DNA of 6,258 nt from Nitrospiraceae bacterium UBA6905 (GTDB lineage Bacteria; Nitrospirota; Thermodesulfovibrionia; Thermodesulfovibrionales; UBA6898), in the NCBI GenBank assembly GCA_002451165.1, contig DKBH01000026.1, forward strand, positions 1 to 6,258. Direction: 5' to 3'. The notes beneath the pieces are model-generated. The model saw nothing but the letters and a program-made list of their open reading frames with translations, had not been told where the DNA came from and made no database searches. The position numbers and the translations under genes are program-made. Below, piece after piece: positions 1-6,247 of the stretch. Position 1 is the stretch's first letter; every line of letters begins with the position of its first letter.

Positions 1-7
1 GTTTCTG

Positions 8-841
8 TCATACTACGCTGCCCTTGAAAAAGCTGAGCAGGGCCCGGCTGATCTCTTCGGGCTCGTCCTCCTGAAGGAAATGGCTTCCGGTAGGGATTCT
101 GACTAGCCTGCTATGAGATATTTCCCGGTGAAGCTTTTCCGATATAGCGGCGCTGAGGAACGGGTCAGCTTCTCCGCGGATGATAAGCACAGGCAGGGGA
201 AGCGTGCGGAGTTGTGTTTCGATCTCGAGAAGATTCCTGTTGTCCAGGCAGTTTGCAAAATGAAGAAAGGCCTTTCGTCCGCCCAGTCTGAGCAGCGGTT
301 TCATGAAGAGGTCCATAAGCTCGGGTGTACATCGTTCCTTATGGTAGATCCCCCGCCGCACGATAATCTCAAATAGCCCGAGATCCATGGACGACATCAT
401 GATCTGACGGATGATCGGTGCACGCAGTGCAGTGATAAGCTGCACAGGCCACAGATCATACGCAACGGTATTGATCATCGCGAGGTCGAGAAGGTGTCCG
501 GGATGATGTACAGCGAATATCTGGCCTATACCGCCGCCGAGATCATGTCCCACGAAATGGAACCTTCCGATGCCGATACAGTCCACGAATTCCTGAAGGC
601 GTTCAGCATGAGCCTTGATCGCATAGGAGACATCAAGCGGTTTGTCAGAATCGCCGCAGCCGAGCAGGTCAACCGCGATCACGTCATAATGCGGCTTCAG
701 CAGGGGGATTATCTTCCGCCAGATAAATGAATAGGTCGTTATGCCGTGAACAAGAAGAACGGGTTCCCCGTTCCCGGTCCGGTAATAGGCCATCTTATTG
801 CCCGAAACAGTACAAATATTCCCACCTGCGTAAGCGCCCAT
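8..841 (-). CDS. Alpha/beta-fold hydrolase with aspartate nucleophile, substrate unknown
   Basis: A 277-residue single-domain alpha/beta hydrolase, probably cytoplasmic since no signal peptide is seen. The oxyanion region is VHG at residues 31-33, followed by a segment (to R42) that resembles haloalkane dehalogenases and epoxide hydrolases. The nucleophile elbow GHDLGG (residues 98-103) carries Asp100 instead of the serine of esterases. The likely acid is Asp226 in RGEADP and the base His254 in GSHFLQED. In the family an Asp nucleophile forms an ester intermediate that water then splits, typical of epoxide hydrolases and dehalogenases. However, the halide-binding Trp that normally follows the Asp is Leu101, and the HGxP motif reads HGIT, so neither activity can be assigned. 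The ATG start is the first after an in-frame TAG. A GAGG lies about 13 bases upstream, rather far, so Met17 remains an alternative start. The gene is last in the window, 51 bp after the editing-domain gene, and may be transcribed separately. Family assignment is firm; function is open. Confidence 0.9.
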   Translation of the reverse strand: MGAYAGGNICTVSGNKMAYYRTGNGEPVLLVHGITTYSFIWRKIIPLLKPHYDVIAVDLLGCGDSDKPLDVSYAIKAHAERLQEFVDCIGIGRFHFVGHDLGGGIGQIFAVHHPGHLLDLAMINTVAYDLWPVQLITALRAPIIRQIMMSSMDLGLFEIIVRRGIYHKERCTPELMDLFMKPLLRLGGRKAFLHFANCLDNRNLLEIETQLRTLPLPVLIIRGEADPFLSAAISEKLHREISHSRLVRIPTGSHFLQEDEPEEISRALLSFFKGSVV

Positions 842-872
842 GATTGTATTCTATCCTCTTTCGACCCGGAGT

Positions 873-922
873 AATAGAAAATCCCTGGCGAGCTAAAATT
901 CTTTGAAGACCTTTGCCAGGGA
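873..922 (-). terminator. Possible weak intrinsic terminator at the end of the editing-domain gene
   Basis: On the minus strand an 8-base arm TCCCTGGC (922-915) and its exact complement GCCAGGGA (889-882) enclose a 25-base loop containing the TAG stop codon, and are followed by TTTTCTATT. A GC-rich stem followed by a T-rich run is the layout of a Rho-independent terminator. The loop is much longer than usual and the T run is interrupted, so it may be weak or only coincidental. If real, it would partly separate the downstream hydrolase from the operon. Confidence 0.3.
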
Positions 923-1303
923 ATCGCCGGCCACATGTATCCTGAACTCATTGAAATAGCCGAAGGGCGTCTGGATGACCGTGTACCCCGTGCGTTCGAG
1001 TCGTATCATGACATCGTCTAGCAGGAGTTTTGCAGAGGCGGGCGATGATTTGCTCGAAGAAAGATGGTTGAAGGAATGGAGCACGATGTTCTTCGTCTTG
1101 AACTTGCCTGCCAGCCATTTCACGTTCTTCACGAACTTCTCACGGATGCTGTCGGGCCTTGATTCGTCCTCAGCTTCACTGTGGAAAAAGATGACGACGG
1201 CATTTTGCATGGATTCCTCGATCTCCCTGTCGGGGGCGGTCTCAAGGGTCTTTGCGGCGGTCTTATACCACCATTCCGTCGCGTAGAACATGAGAAGCTT
1301 CAC
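893..1303 (-). CDS. Stand-alone archaeal ThrRS-type editing domain protein
   Basis: A 136-residue protein resembling the N-terminal editing domain of archaeal threonyl-tRNA synthetases (a D-aminoacyl-tRNA deacylase-like fold that removes serine wrongly attached to tRNA-Thr). Evidence is the opening KLLMFYA strand, the NHLSSSKSSP segment (residues 79-88, compare archaeal AHLSSDLASP) and TPFGYFNEF (112-120, compare APFGWYKAF). No synthetase core follows, so the whole protein is the domain. His80 matches the conserved His83 of the Pyrococcus domain. The adjoining Tyr-Lys pair is replaced by Phe117-Asn118, and the later Glu by Lys131 (positions recalled from the literature, not aligned by computation). 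It may therefore have different chemistry or substrate, or bind without catalysis. The start is GTG, directly after the TAA of the Nif3 gene, with AGG seven bases upstream; the next ATG, four codons on, would cut the first strand. Family call is good; activity is inferred. Confidence 0.82.
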   Translation of the reverse strand: MKLLMFYATEWWYKTAAKTLETAPDREIEESMQNAVVIFFHSEAEDESRPDSIREKFVKNVKWLAGKFKTKNIVLHSFNHLSSSKSSPASAKLLLDDVMIRLERTGYTVIQTPFGYFNEFRIHVAGDSLAKVFKEF

Positions 1304-2080
1304 TTAGAGACCTGTCGGGTGATCTATGAACTCTGTCGGGAGTCCGAACTTCTTCTGCAGCATATCCCCAACCGCCCTGACACCGAGGGTCTCGGTAGCA
1401 TAATGACCGGCGAATACGAGGTTTACCCGCATCTCCTCCGCAAGGGTAAAGGCGCTGTGCGCCGGTTCACCGACAAGAAGCGTATCGATACCGAGCTTTT
1501 CCGCATCGTAGATGGCAGACCATCCTCCTCCCGAAACAACCCCGATGTTCTTCACCTTCCTGCCGAAACCAATCACGGTTGCCTTTGTGTCCAATTCCCT
1601 TTCCACGAGGCTGGTGAACTGCTTCAGGGAAAGGGAATTGGCAAGTCTGCCCCAGTAGCCGATCTTTTTGCCGTGGTATTCGCCGAACTCCCCTATTCTC
1701 CTGATTGAGAGAACCTTCAGAAGCCTGATGTTGTTGCCGTACGCGGGATGCCAGTCAAGGGGCAGGTGGCAGGCGTAGAGGGAGATATCCGCATCAAGGA
1801 GGGTCTTGATCCTTTTCTTCATAACACCGCGGATGGATCTGATTCCGCCCCAGATGAGACCATGGTGTACGATCAGGAGATCTATCCCCCGTTCCGCAGC
1901 CGCATGAAAAACATAGTCGCAGGCATCAACGGCAATGCCGACCTTCCGAACGCTTCCTTTTCCCTCAATCTGCAGGCCGTTAGCACTTTCGTCTCCGGGG
2001 AATTCGGCGAGCTTCAGTTCTCTGTCGAGAAAGGATGTAAGCTTTGTGAGAGAAAGGGGTTTTATGATGGAATTATGCAT
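1304..2080 (-). CDS. Nif3-like dinuclear metal-centre protein (YbgI/DUF34 family)
   Basis: A 258-residue protein of the Nif3/YbgI family, toroidal hexamers with a two-metal site on the inner face. The ligands are visible: His72-His73 in VHHGLIWGG, His105 and Asp109 in ACHLPLD, and His226 and Glu230 in GHYATE near the C-terminus. The N-terminal NGLQIEG (residues 34-40) is the usual nucleotide-binding-like family motif. Length matches the short bacterial form without the inserted PII-like domain. The biochemical role of this family is unsettled; metal-dependent hydrolase and metal-chaperone or metal-insertion roles have been proposed, and older GTP cyclohydrolase labels are not reliable. The ATG follows the lapA-lapB stop by 25 bp with only a weak GGA ahead. 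The TAA stop touches the GTG of the editing-domain gene, so the two are probably coupled. The coding sequence contains a perfect 14-bp inverted repeat. Family is certain; function is not. Confidence 0.93.
   Translation of the reverse strand: MHNSIIKPLSLTKLTSFLDRELKLAEFPGDESANGLQIEGKGSVRKVGIAVDACDYVFHAAAERGIDLLIVHHGLIWGGIRSIRGVMKKRIKTLLDADISLYACHLPLDWHPAYGNNIRLLKVLSIRRIGEFGEYHGKKIGYWGRLANSLSLKQFTSLVERELDTKATVIGFGRKVKNIGVVSGGGWSAIYDAEKLGIDTLLVGEPAHSAFTLAEEMRVNLVFAGHYATETLGVRAVGDMLQKKFGLPTEFIDHPTGL
1591..1641 (-). repeat. Perfect 14-bp inverted repeat inside the Nif3-family gene
   Basis: The arms CCAATTCCCTTTCC (1591-1604) and GGAAAGGGAATTGG (1628-1641) are exact reverse complements separated by 23 bases. 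In the mRNA this would form a strong 14-bp stem. It encodes residues around 147-163 of the Nif3 protein. No T run follows it, so it does not look like a terminator. A role in mRNA stability or translation is possible but unproven. Confidence 0.85.
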
Positions 2081-2105
2081 TTCCGTGACCGATCACAGCA
2101 CGTTC

Positions 2106-3419
2106 TTACCTCTTGCAGGTGCCGTCAAGGTTGAACTGATAGGTCGACCAGTTCCTGCAGTCAGGGCAGCGACCAGACCAATCATCAGCCCGGTATCCGC
2201 AGTGGCTGCAGCAGTATGGGAGCCGGAACGCAGTTTTGATATCGGCCGCCTTTTTGAATTCCGCTACAGCCCTTTCGAGCTGTTGTTTCCTCAGAGTAAG
2301 ATTACCCATGAGCATGTGGAGCTCAGGATATGATGCGCCGCCGGTATCTATGCCGGAGAGCATATCAAAGGCGTCATCGATCATCTCAAGCCGGTAGAAG
2401 AGCTTCCCCAGGAAGAACTTGGTGACCGGGTCATTCGGACTGCGCGATATGCCGGCCCGGTATATACGGATCAGTCGGGACGGTTCACCTAAACTGATGA
2501 GCAGGTCCTCGAGCCGCGCCAGAACGATCTTTGAAGCTGTGCTCTCATAGCTTTTTTCCAGCACGTTGATTGCCTCTTCGCTTTCTCCCTTCTGCAGAAG
2601 CACTTCTGCGATCCCCAGCGTTGCAGGTATGAAATCCCTATCCGTCCTCAGGATGCTCTTGAAGGCCTTTTCCGCCTTTTCCAGCTGATTGTTCTCGATG
2701 CTGTGACGGCCATACTCATATTCGAATCCGATAAGGTTCTGCTGCTCGCGTTTCTTATCCTTTTCAGAATGTTCATGTTTCAGAATTGCCTTCTGGAGGG
2801 AAACGACATCGTCCCAGCGGCCCTGTTTTTCAAGGATCTCCCGCTTCCGGTACATGGCGGTGAGGTTCGCATCATCAAGGTCCAGGGCCTCATCAAGATA
2901 CCGCAGAGCTTCCGACCATCTGCCCGCCTTCTCCATGAGCCGTTCGAGCGCAAAGAGCGTTTCGATCCGTTTGGGCTCGAGTTCCCGCGCACGCTGGTAA
3001 TGGGAGTTTGCCTTCTGAAAATCATCATCGAGCGATGCAATGTCGCCAAGCCGCAGGAGGGTGTCGATGTGGTCAGGCTCTTCTCTGAGGATATCTTCCA
3101 GGGCCTCACGGGCGGCCTCCTCGTTCTTTGCGAGGAGGGCATTCAAGGCTTTTCCATAGAGTTCCTGGACTTTTATTTCCTGCCGCTGTTTTTTTTGATA
3201 TTGCCAGTTGTCGATGAATTTTTTGGTGTCCCGGATGGCGAAAAAGATGAAAGCTATGAAGGCACCGATTGCGATCGAGAACAGTATCAGCGCGAATTTC
3301 TGGATCTCGTAAACCGGCCCGAAGGGGACAGCAACCGTGACCACGCCGTGATTGGCGAAGGAAAAGAGAGAAAGTGCAAAAAGAAAGAGCACGAAGAGGA
3401 TGACGGATAACTTGCCCAT
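2106..3419 (-). CDS. LapA-LapB fusion: membrane-anchored TPR protein with C-terminal zinc ribbon
   Basis: A 437-residue inner-membrane protein. Residues 1-75 form a LapA (DUF1049)-type unit: a hydrophobic helix at about 3-22, a short periplasmic loop with NHGVVTVAVPFG, a second helix at about 41-62, then a charged cytoplasmic segment. Residues about 84-395 are tetratricopeptide repeats (for example units starting near 84, 118, 152, 186, 232, 264, 332 and 366). The C-terminus is a rubredoxin-like ribbon with CSHC (404-407) and CPDC (418-421) ending in NWST, as in LapB (CRAWST). In E. coli, LapA and LapB are separate adjacent genes; LapB (YciM) is the adaptor that promotes LpxC degradation by FtsH and so sets lipopolysaccharide synthesis. 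Here both parts are one chain, so the same role is inferred. The ATG shares one base with the rlmH stop, with AAGGGG about 11 bases upstream. Domain calls are strong; function is by family. Confidence 0.9.
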   Translation of the reverse strand: MGKLSVILFVLFLFALSLFSFANHGVVTVAVPFGPVYEIQKFALILFSIAIGAFIAFIFFAIRDTKKFIDNWQYQKKQRQEIKVQELYGKALNALLAKNEEAAREALEDILREEPDHIDTLLRLGDIASLDDDFQKANSHYQRARELEPKRIETLFALERLMEKAGRWSEALRYLDEALDLDDANLTAMYRKREILEKQGRWDDVVSLQKAILKHEHSEKDKKREQQNLIGFEYEYGRHSIENNQLEKAEKAFKSILRTDRDFIPATLGIAEVLLQKGESEEAINVLEKSYESTASKIVLARLEDLLISLGEPSRLIRIYRAGISRSPNDPVTKFFLGKLFYRLEMIDDAFDMLSGIDTGGASYPELHMLMGNLTLRKQQLERAVAEFKKAADIKTAFRLPYCCSHCGYRADDWSGRCPDCRNWSTYQFNLDGTCKR

Positions 3420-3859
3420 CAGTGATGATACCCCTTTTTCTGCAGAATGGTAAAGGCCCGGTAGAGTTGCTCAAGGAGGATGAGACGGGACATCTCATGG
3501 GTAAAGGTCATGGCCGAGAGTGCGATCTTTTTTGTTGCCATTGCCTTCACCTCATCAGATACGCCATAGGCTCCACCGAGAAGAAAGGTGGCCGACATGC
3601 CCTGCCTTTCGATAAAGCGGGCGAAGGCTTCCGAATCGCAGGTCTCGCCCTTTTCGTCAAGAAGAACATAGGGTGTCCTGAGTCCTTGTATGCGTTCTCT
3701 TTCCTTGCCGAGCATTCTGCTGATGTCCTTTACCTTCTCCTCGCGGATCTCTGTTATGACAACATCCGCATAGGGCTGCAGGAGTTTCAGGTACTTCTGT
3801 ATACCCTCAAGAATGAACCGCTCTTTTGTCTTTCCCACCCACACCAGGTTTATCTTCAT
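3419..3859 (-). CDS. rlmH: 23S rRNA (pseudouridine-1915-N3)-methyltransferase
   Basis: A 146-residue SPOUT-class methyltransferase that uses S-adenosylmethionine to methylate N3 of pseudouridine 1915 in helix 69 of 23S rRNA, acting on the assembled 70S ribosome. Visible family marks are the N-terminal MKINLVWVGK strand, LDEKG (67-71), the SAM-knot glycine motif LLGGAYG (93-99), the SAMTFTHE segment (115-122), RLILLEQLYRA (125-135), and the C-terminal Tyr-His-His that contributes to the active site. The length is within the usual range of about 155 residues. The ATG is the canonical start and lies inside the rsfS coding region, 53 bases before its stop in another frame. Only a weak AAGG is seen about a dozen bases upstream, so translation may depend on coupling to rsfS. 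The stop shares a base with the start of the next gene. Confidence 0.97.
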   Translation of the reverse strand: MKINLVWVGKTKERFILEGIQKYLKLLQPYADVVITEIREEKVKDISRMLGKERERIQGLRTPYVLLDEKGETCDSEAFARFIERQGMSATFLLGGAYGVSDEVKAMATKKIALSAMTFTHEMSRLILLEQLYRAFTILQKKGYHH

Positions 3860-4202
3860 GGTATTCTATAGCCTTGGCATCCATCCAGAGCTTTTCGAGG
3901 CAGTAATATGCGCGTGTCTCTTTCTCAAAGATATGTATGATCACGTCTCCGTAATCGAGCAATACCCAATGGCTGAAACGGATCCCTTCCCTGCCGACGG
4001 GCGTGATGCCGATGCGGGCGATGTCCTGCTCAATGGCTTCTGCAATCGTCCTGACCTGGGTTGTGCTTTCGCCGGAACAGATGACAAAATAGTCGGCAAT
4101 GACGGTTAGTTCGCCGAGTTCGAGGATGATAATATCCAGAGCCTTTTTATTGTATGCTGCTGCTGCTGCCGTGAGGGCCAAGTCTCTGCTCTTCAGCGAC
4201 AT
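3807..4202 (-). CDS. rsfS: Ribosome silencing factor (RsfS/Iojap family)
   Basis: A 131-residue member of the RsfS family, which binds protein uL14 on the large ribosomal subunit and blocks joining of the subunits when nutrients are low. Motifs are KKALDIIILEL (19-29), ADYFVICSG (36-44), and the long signature HWVLLDYGD through LEKLWMDA (78-109). The family core ends near residue 113. The last 17 residues are an extra tail encoded by the opening codons of rlmH in a different frame, so its sequence is constrained by that gene. Residues 12-16 are five alanines, all GCA. The ATG overlaps the nadD end by 10 bp; a GAGGGG sits almost against the ATG and an AGGG about 12 bases further up, so initiation probably relies on coupling to nadD. 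Placement between nadD and rlmH is a common bacterial arrangement. Confidence 0.96.
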   Translation of the reverse strand: MSLKSRDLALTAAAAAYNKKALDIIILELGELTVIADYFVICSGESTTQVRTIAEAIEQDIARIGITPVGREGIRFSHWVLLDYGDVIIHIFEKETRAYYCLEKLWMDAKAIEYHEDKPGVGGKDKRAVHS

Positions 4203-4888
4203 CCCCTCATTATAGCCCTATGCCTTCTTTTGCCGTATCCATACAGGTTCTCAAAAATTATATAGGATTCAACCTCAGCTGGCAACAGGTATTTTATGCT
4301 TTTCCCTTGTGCTGCGAGGGTTCTGATATCTGTTGCCGATATCGTGACTGGCGTTACATTCAGCAGGGTAACCGAATTCTTGCCATCACACGGCATGGTT
4401 TGCAATGCCAGGACCTTCGCATCGAGCCTCCGGAGGACACTCTTTTTTGTTGAAAGGTAGGGAGAGGCGGAAAGGTCTGCGAACCGGCATCCGGGCCGCG
4501 AAAGAATAAGGAAGTCCGTATGACGCACCAGCATGTCCGGTCGGTACCAGTCCGGGATATCAAGGAACGCATCGATGCCAAGCATGAAAAAAAGACGGTC
4601 GTGCGGATAGAGCTTCCGAAGTTTGTGCAGGGTATGTACCGTATAGGATTTGTGTCTGCTCCTGCATTCGATGTCAAGCACCTCGAAGAAGGGGTTTCCC
4701 CGTACAGCAAGGCGCGTCATCGCAAGCCTGTGCCGCGCAGCGGCAATGTCGTCTGTTTTCAGCGGTGGATTACCTGAAGGGATGAATATTATCCTGCCGA
4801 GGTCAGCAGACTGACGGGCTTCTTCAGCAATCCGCAGGTGACCGAAGTGAACGGGATTGAAGGTGCCGCCGAAAATGCCGATATTCAT
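4193..4888 (-). CDS. nadD: Nicotinate-nucleotide adenylyltransferase
   Basis: A 231-residue enzyme that joins nicotinate mononucleotide and ATP to give deamido-NAD, an essential step of NAD synthesis in the cytoplasm. The nucleotidyltransferase signature GGTFNPVHFGH is at residues 7-17, with the two ATP-binding histidines at 14 and 17. PSGNPPLK (37-44), SYTVHTL (81-87), GIDAF (104-108) and the C-terminal ISATDIR (183-189) followed by YLLPAEVESYI (200-210) complete the family pattern. Length is slightly above the usual 190-220 because of a basic tail after residue 215 that runs into the rsfS start. The ATG places the signature at the expected distance; an in-frame stop lies upstream with no other good start. 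The Shine-Dalgarno is poor (AAGAG close to the ATG). It follows proA after a 94-bp gap, so it may have its own promoter, but none is convincing. Confidence 0.96.
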   Translation of the reverse strand: MNIGIFGGTFNPVHFGHLRIAEEARQSADLGRIIFIPSGNPPLKTDDIAAARHRLAMTRLAVRGNPFFEVLDIECRSRHKSYTVHTLHKLRKLYPHDRLFFMLGIDAFLDIPDWYRPDMLVRHTDFLILSRPGCRFADLSASPYLSTKKSVLRRLDAKVLALQTMPCDGKNSVTLLNVTPVTISATDIRTLAAQGKSIKYLLPAEVESYIIFENLYGYGKRRHRAIMRGCR

Positions 4889-4982
4889 GCTCTTACGTTG
4901 CAGGATGCAGGATGAAACGTGCCGGTGGTCAATGCTCTTTCACTAACGCGCATCATGAGTCCGGCATCAAGGATTATTTTGG
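4889..4982 (-). other. Intergenic gap between proA and nadD
   Basis: This is the longest gap in the window, 94 bp. It contains a tandem pair of the 7-base unit GCAGGAT (4900-4913 on the plus strand), flanked by ACGTT (4895-4899) and AACGT (4916-4920), and a wider pair TGCCGG (4920-4925) and CCGGCA (4961-4966). On the minus strand TTGACC and TTGATG could each be a -35 box, but neither has a good -10 at the right spacing. No terminator with a T run is seen after proA, so read-through into nadD is likely. Confidence 0.5.
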
Positions 4983-6239
4983 TCATTCCCGCAGCTGACC
5001 GCTGCCAAGGACAATGAACTTTGTGCAGGTCAGTTCCTCAAGTCCCATCGGACCGCGCGCATGGATCTTGTCCGTTGAAATGCCGATTTCTGCACCGAGA
5101 CCGAACTGGAAACCATCGTTCAGGCGAGTTGAGGCATTGATAAGCACGGCAGATGAGTCCACCTCCCGCAGGAACCGCATGCCTCTTGTATAATCTTTCG
5201 TCACGATCGTGTCAGAATGCGCCGAACTGTACCGGGCGATATGGTCCATGGCGGCGTCCATGTCCTTCACAACCTTCACATTCAGAATAAGATCGAGATA
5301 CTCATTGTAGAAATCCCGATCCGCGGCCGCCTCGACTGCGGGCACGATCTTTTTTGTTTCAGGGCATCCCTTGATCACGACGCCTGCATCCCTGAAGCGT
5401 TTGATCATTCCCGGCAGAAAGCGCCTGGCGATCTTCTTGTCAACAAGCATGGTCTCCATGGCGTTGCAGGTGCCGGGCCGCTGCACCTTTGCATTGAAGC
5501 AGATGTCTTCGGCCATCTGCAGGTCAGCGTCCCTGTCGACAAAGACATGGCAGACACCCTTGTAATGTTTGAGCACCGGTATGCGGGAATTTTCGGTCAC
5601 GGTCCGTATGAGGCCTTCGCCGCCCCGCGGTATGATAAGGTCGATGATCCCCTCGAGCTTCAGCATCTCCATGACCGCGGTCCTGTCCACCAGATCGATG
5701 AAGGAGATCGCACCCTGGTGGATACCGTGCTGCTTTGCGGCATCACGAAGAATCTTCACGATCGCCTTGTTCGAGTGTACGGCCTCAGAGCCGCCGCGCA
5801 AGATTACCGCATTGCCTGCCTTGAGGCAGAGGCTTGTTGCATCAGCCGTCACGTTCGGCCGCGACTCATAGATGATCCCGATCACACCGATCGGTACCCG
5901 CATTCTGCCGACGGTCATGCCGTTCGGGCGCTGCCACATTCTGATCACTTCCCCGACAGGATCGGGGAGTGCAGCCACCTCGGCAAGCCCCTGCACCATC
6001 TCATGGATGCGCTTCTCCGTAAGGGTGAGCCTGTCGATCATGGCGCGGGAGAGCCCTTTTTTGCGGGCAAAGGCTATGTCTTTTGCGTTTTCCCGCATAA
6101 GCTCCCGGGAACGCTTTCTGATCGCTCCTGCCATGCTCAGAAGCGCGTCATTCTTCTGCTGTGAAGATGCTTTGGCGAGCGATCGAGCACCCTCACGCGC
6201 TTCTCCGGCCTTTGCGAGAACATATGCCTTTATGTCCAT
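4983..6239 (-). CDS. proA: Gamma-glutamyl phosphate reductase
   Basis: A 418-residue cytoplasmic enzyme of the aldehyde dehydrogenase superfamily that reduces gamma-glutamyl phosphate with NADPH to glutamate semialdehyde, the second step of proline synthesis. Family marks are IYESRPNVTADA (123-134), the glycine-rich LRGGSEA (147-153), IIPRGGEGLI (202-211), the catalytic cysteine Cys258 in QRPGTCNAMET (253-263), and GLGAEIGIST (380-389) near the C-terminus. Length is typical (about 415-420) and nothing appears truncated. The ATG is chosen because AAGGGAGG lies eight bases upstream and because the MDIKAYV opening suits the family. The partner proB (glutamate 5-kinase) is commonly next to proA and may lie just beyond the right edge; this window cannot show it. 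Downstream is nadD after 94 bp. Confidence 0.97.
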   Translation of the reverse strand: MDIKAYVLAKAGEAREGARSLAKASSQQKNDALLSMAGAIRKRSRELMRENAKDIAFARKKGLSRAMIDRLTLTEKRIHEMVQGLAEVAALPDPVGEVIRMWQRPNGMTVGRMRVPIGVIGIIYESRPNVTADATSLCLKAGNAVILRGGSEAVHSNKAIVKILRDAAKQHGIHQGAISFIDLVDRTAVMEMLKLEGIIDLIIPRGGEGLIRTVTENSRIPVLKHYKGVCHVFVDRDADLQMAEDICFNAKVQRPGTCNAMETMLVDKKIARRFLPGMIKRFRDAGVVIKGCPETKKIVPAVEAAADRDFYNEYLDLILNVKVVKDMDAAMDHIARYSSAHSDTIVTKDYTRGMRFLREVDSSAVLINASTRLNDGFQFGLGAEIGISTDKIHARGPMGLEELTCTKFIVLGSGQLRE

Positions 6240-6247
6240 GAGAACAG

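Noticed and set aside
842..892. TAGAAT as a -10 box ahead of the hydrolase gene
   Set aside because: There is no -35-like sequence at the right distance, and the box lies only a few bases before the ATG.
2081..2105. Imperfect palindrome GTGATCGGTCAC between lapA-lapB and the Nif3 gene
   Set aside because: Four-base arms only and no other operator feature nearby.
2133..2154. GAACTG and CAGTTC inverted arms near the 3' end of the lapA-lapB gene
   Set aside because: Only six bases per arm within coding sequence, which is expected by chance.
1748..2333. Overlapping plus-strand open frames opposite the Nif3 gene and the end of lapA-lapB
   Set aside because: They mirror well-supported minus-strand genes and show no motif of their own.
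2703..3410. Open frame of 235 codons on the plus strand opposite the lapA-lapB fusion
   Set aside because: Fully antisense to a gene with clear domains, and no family resemblance is seen.
4889..4982. Possible promoter for nadD using TTGACC or TTGATG as a -35 box
   Set aside because: At 17-base spacing the -10 candidates (TGCATC, GTTAGT) match the consensus poorly, so no promoter is called.
5217..6164. Long open frame of 315 codons on the plus strand opposite proA
   Set aside because: It lies wholly antisense to a clear proA, its translation shows no recognisable domain and is rich in His, Asp and Arg, typical of a codon-bias shadow.
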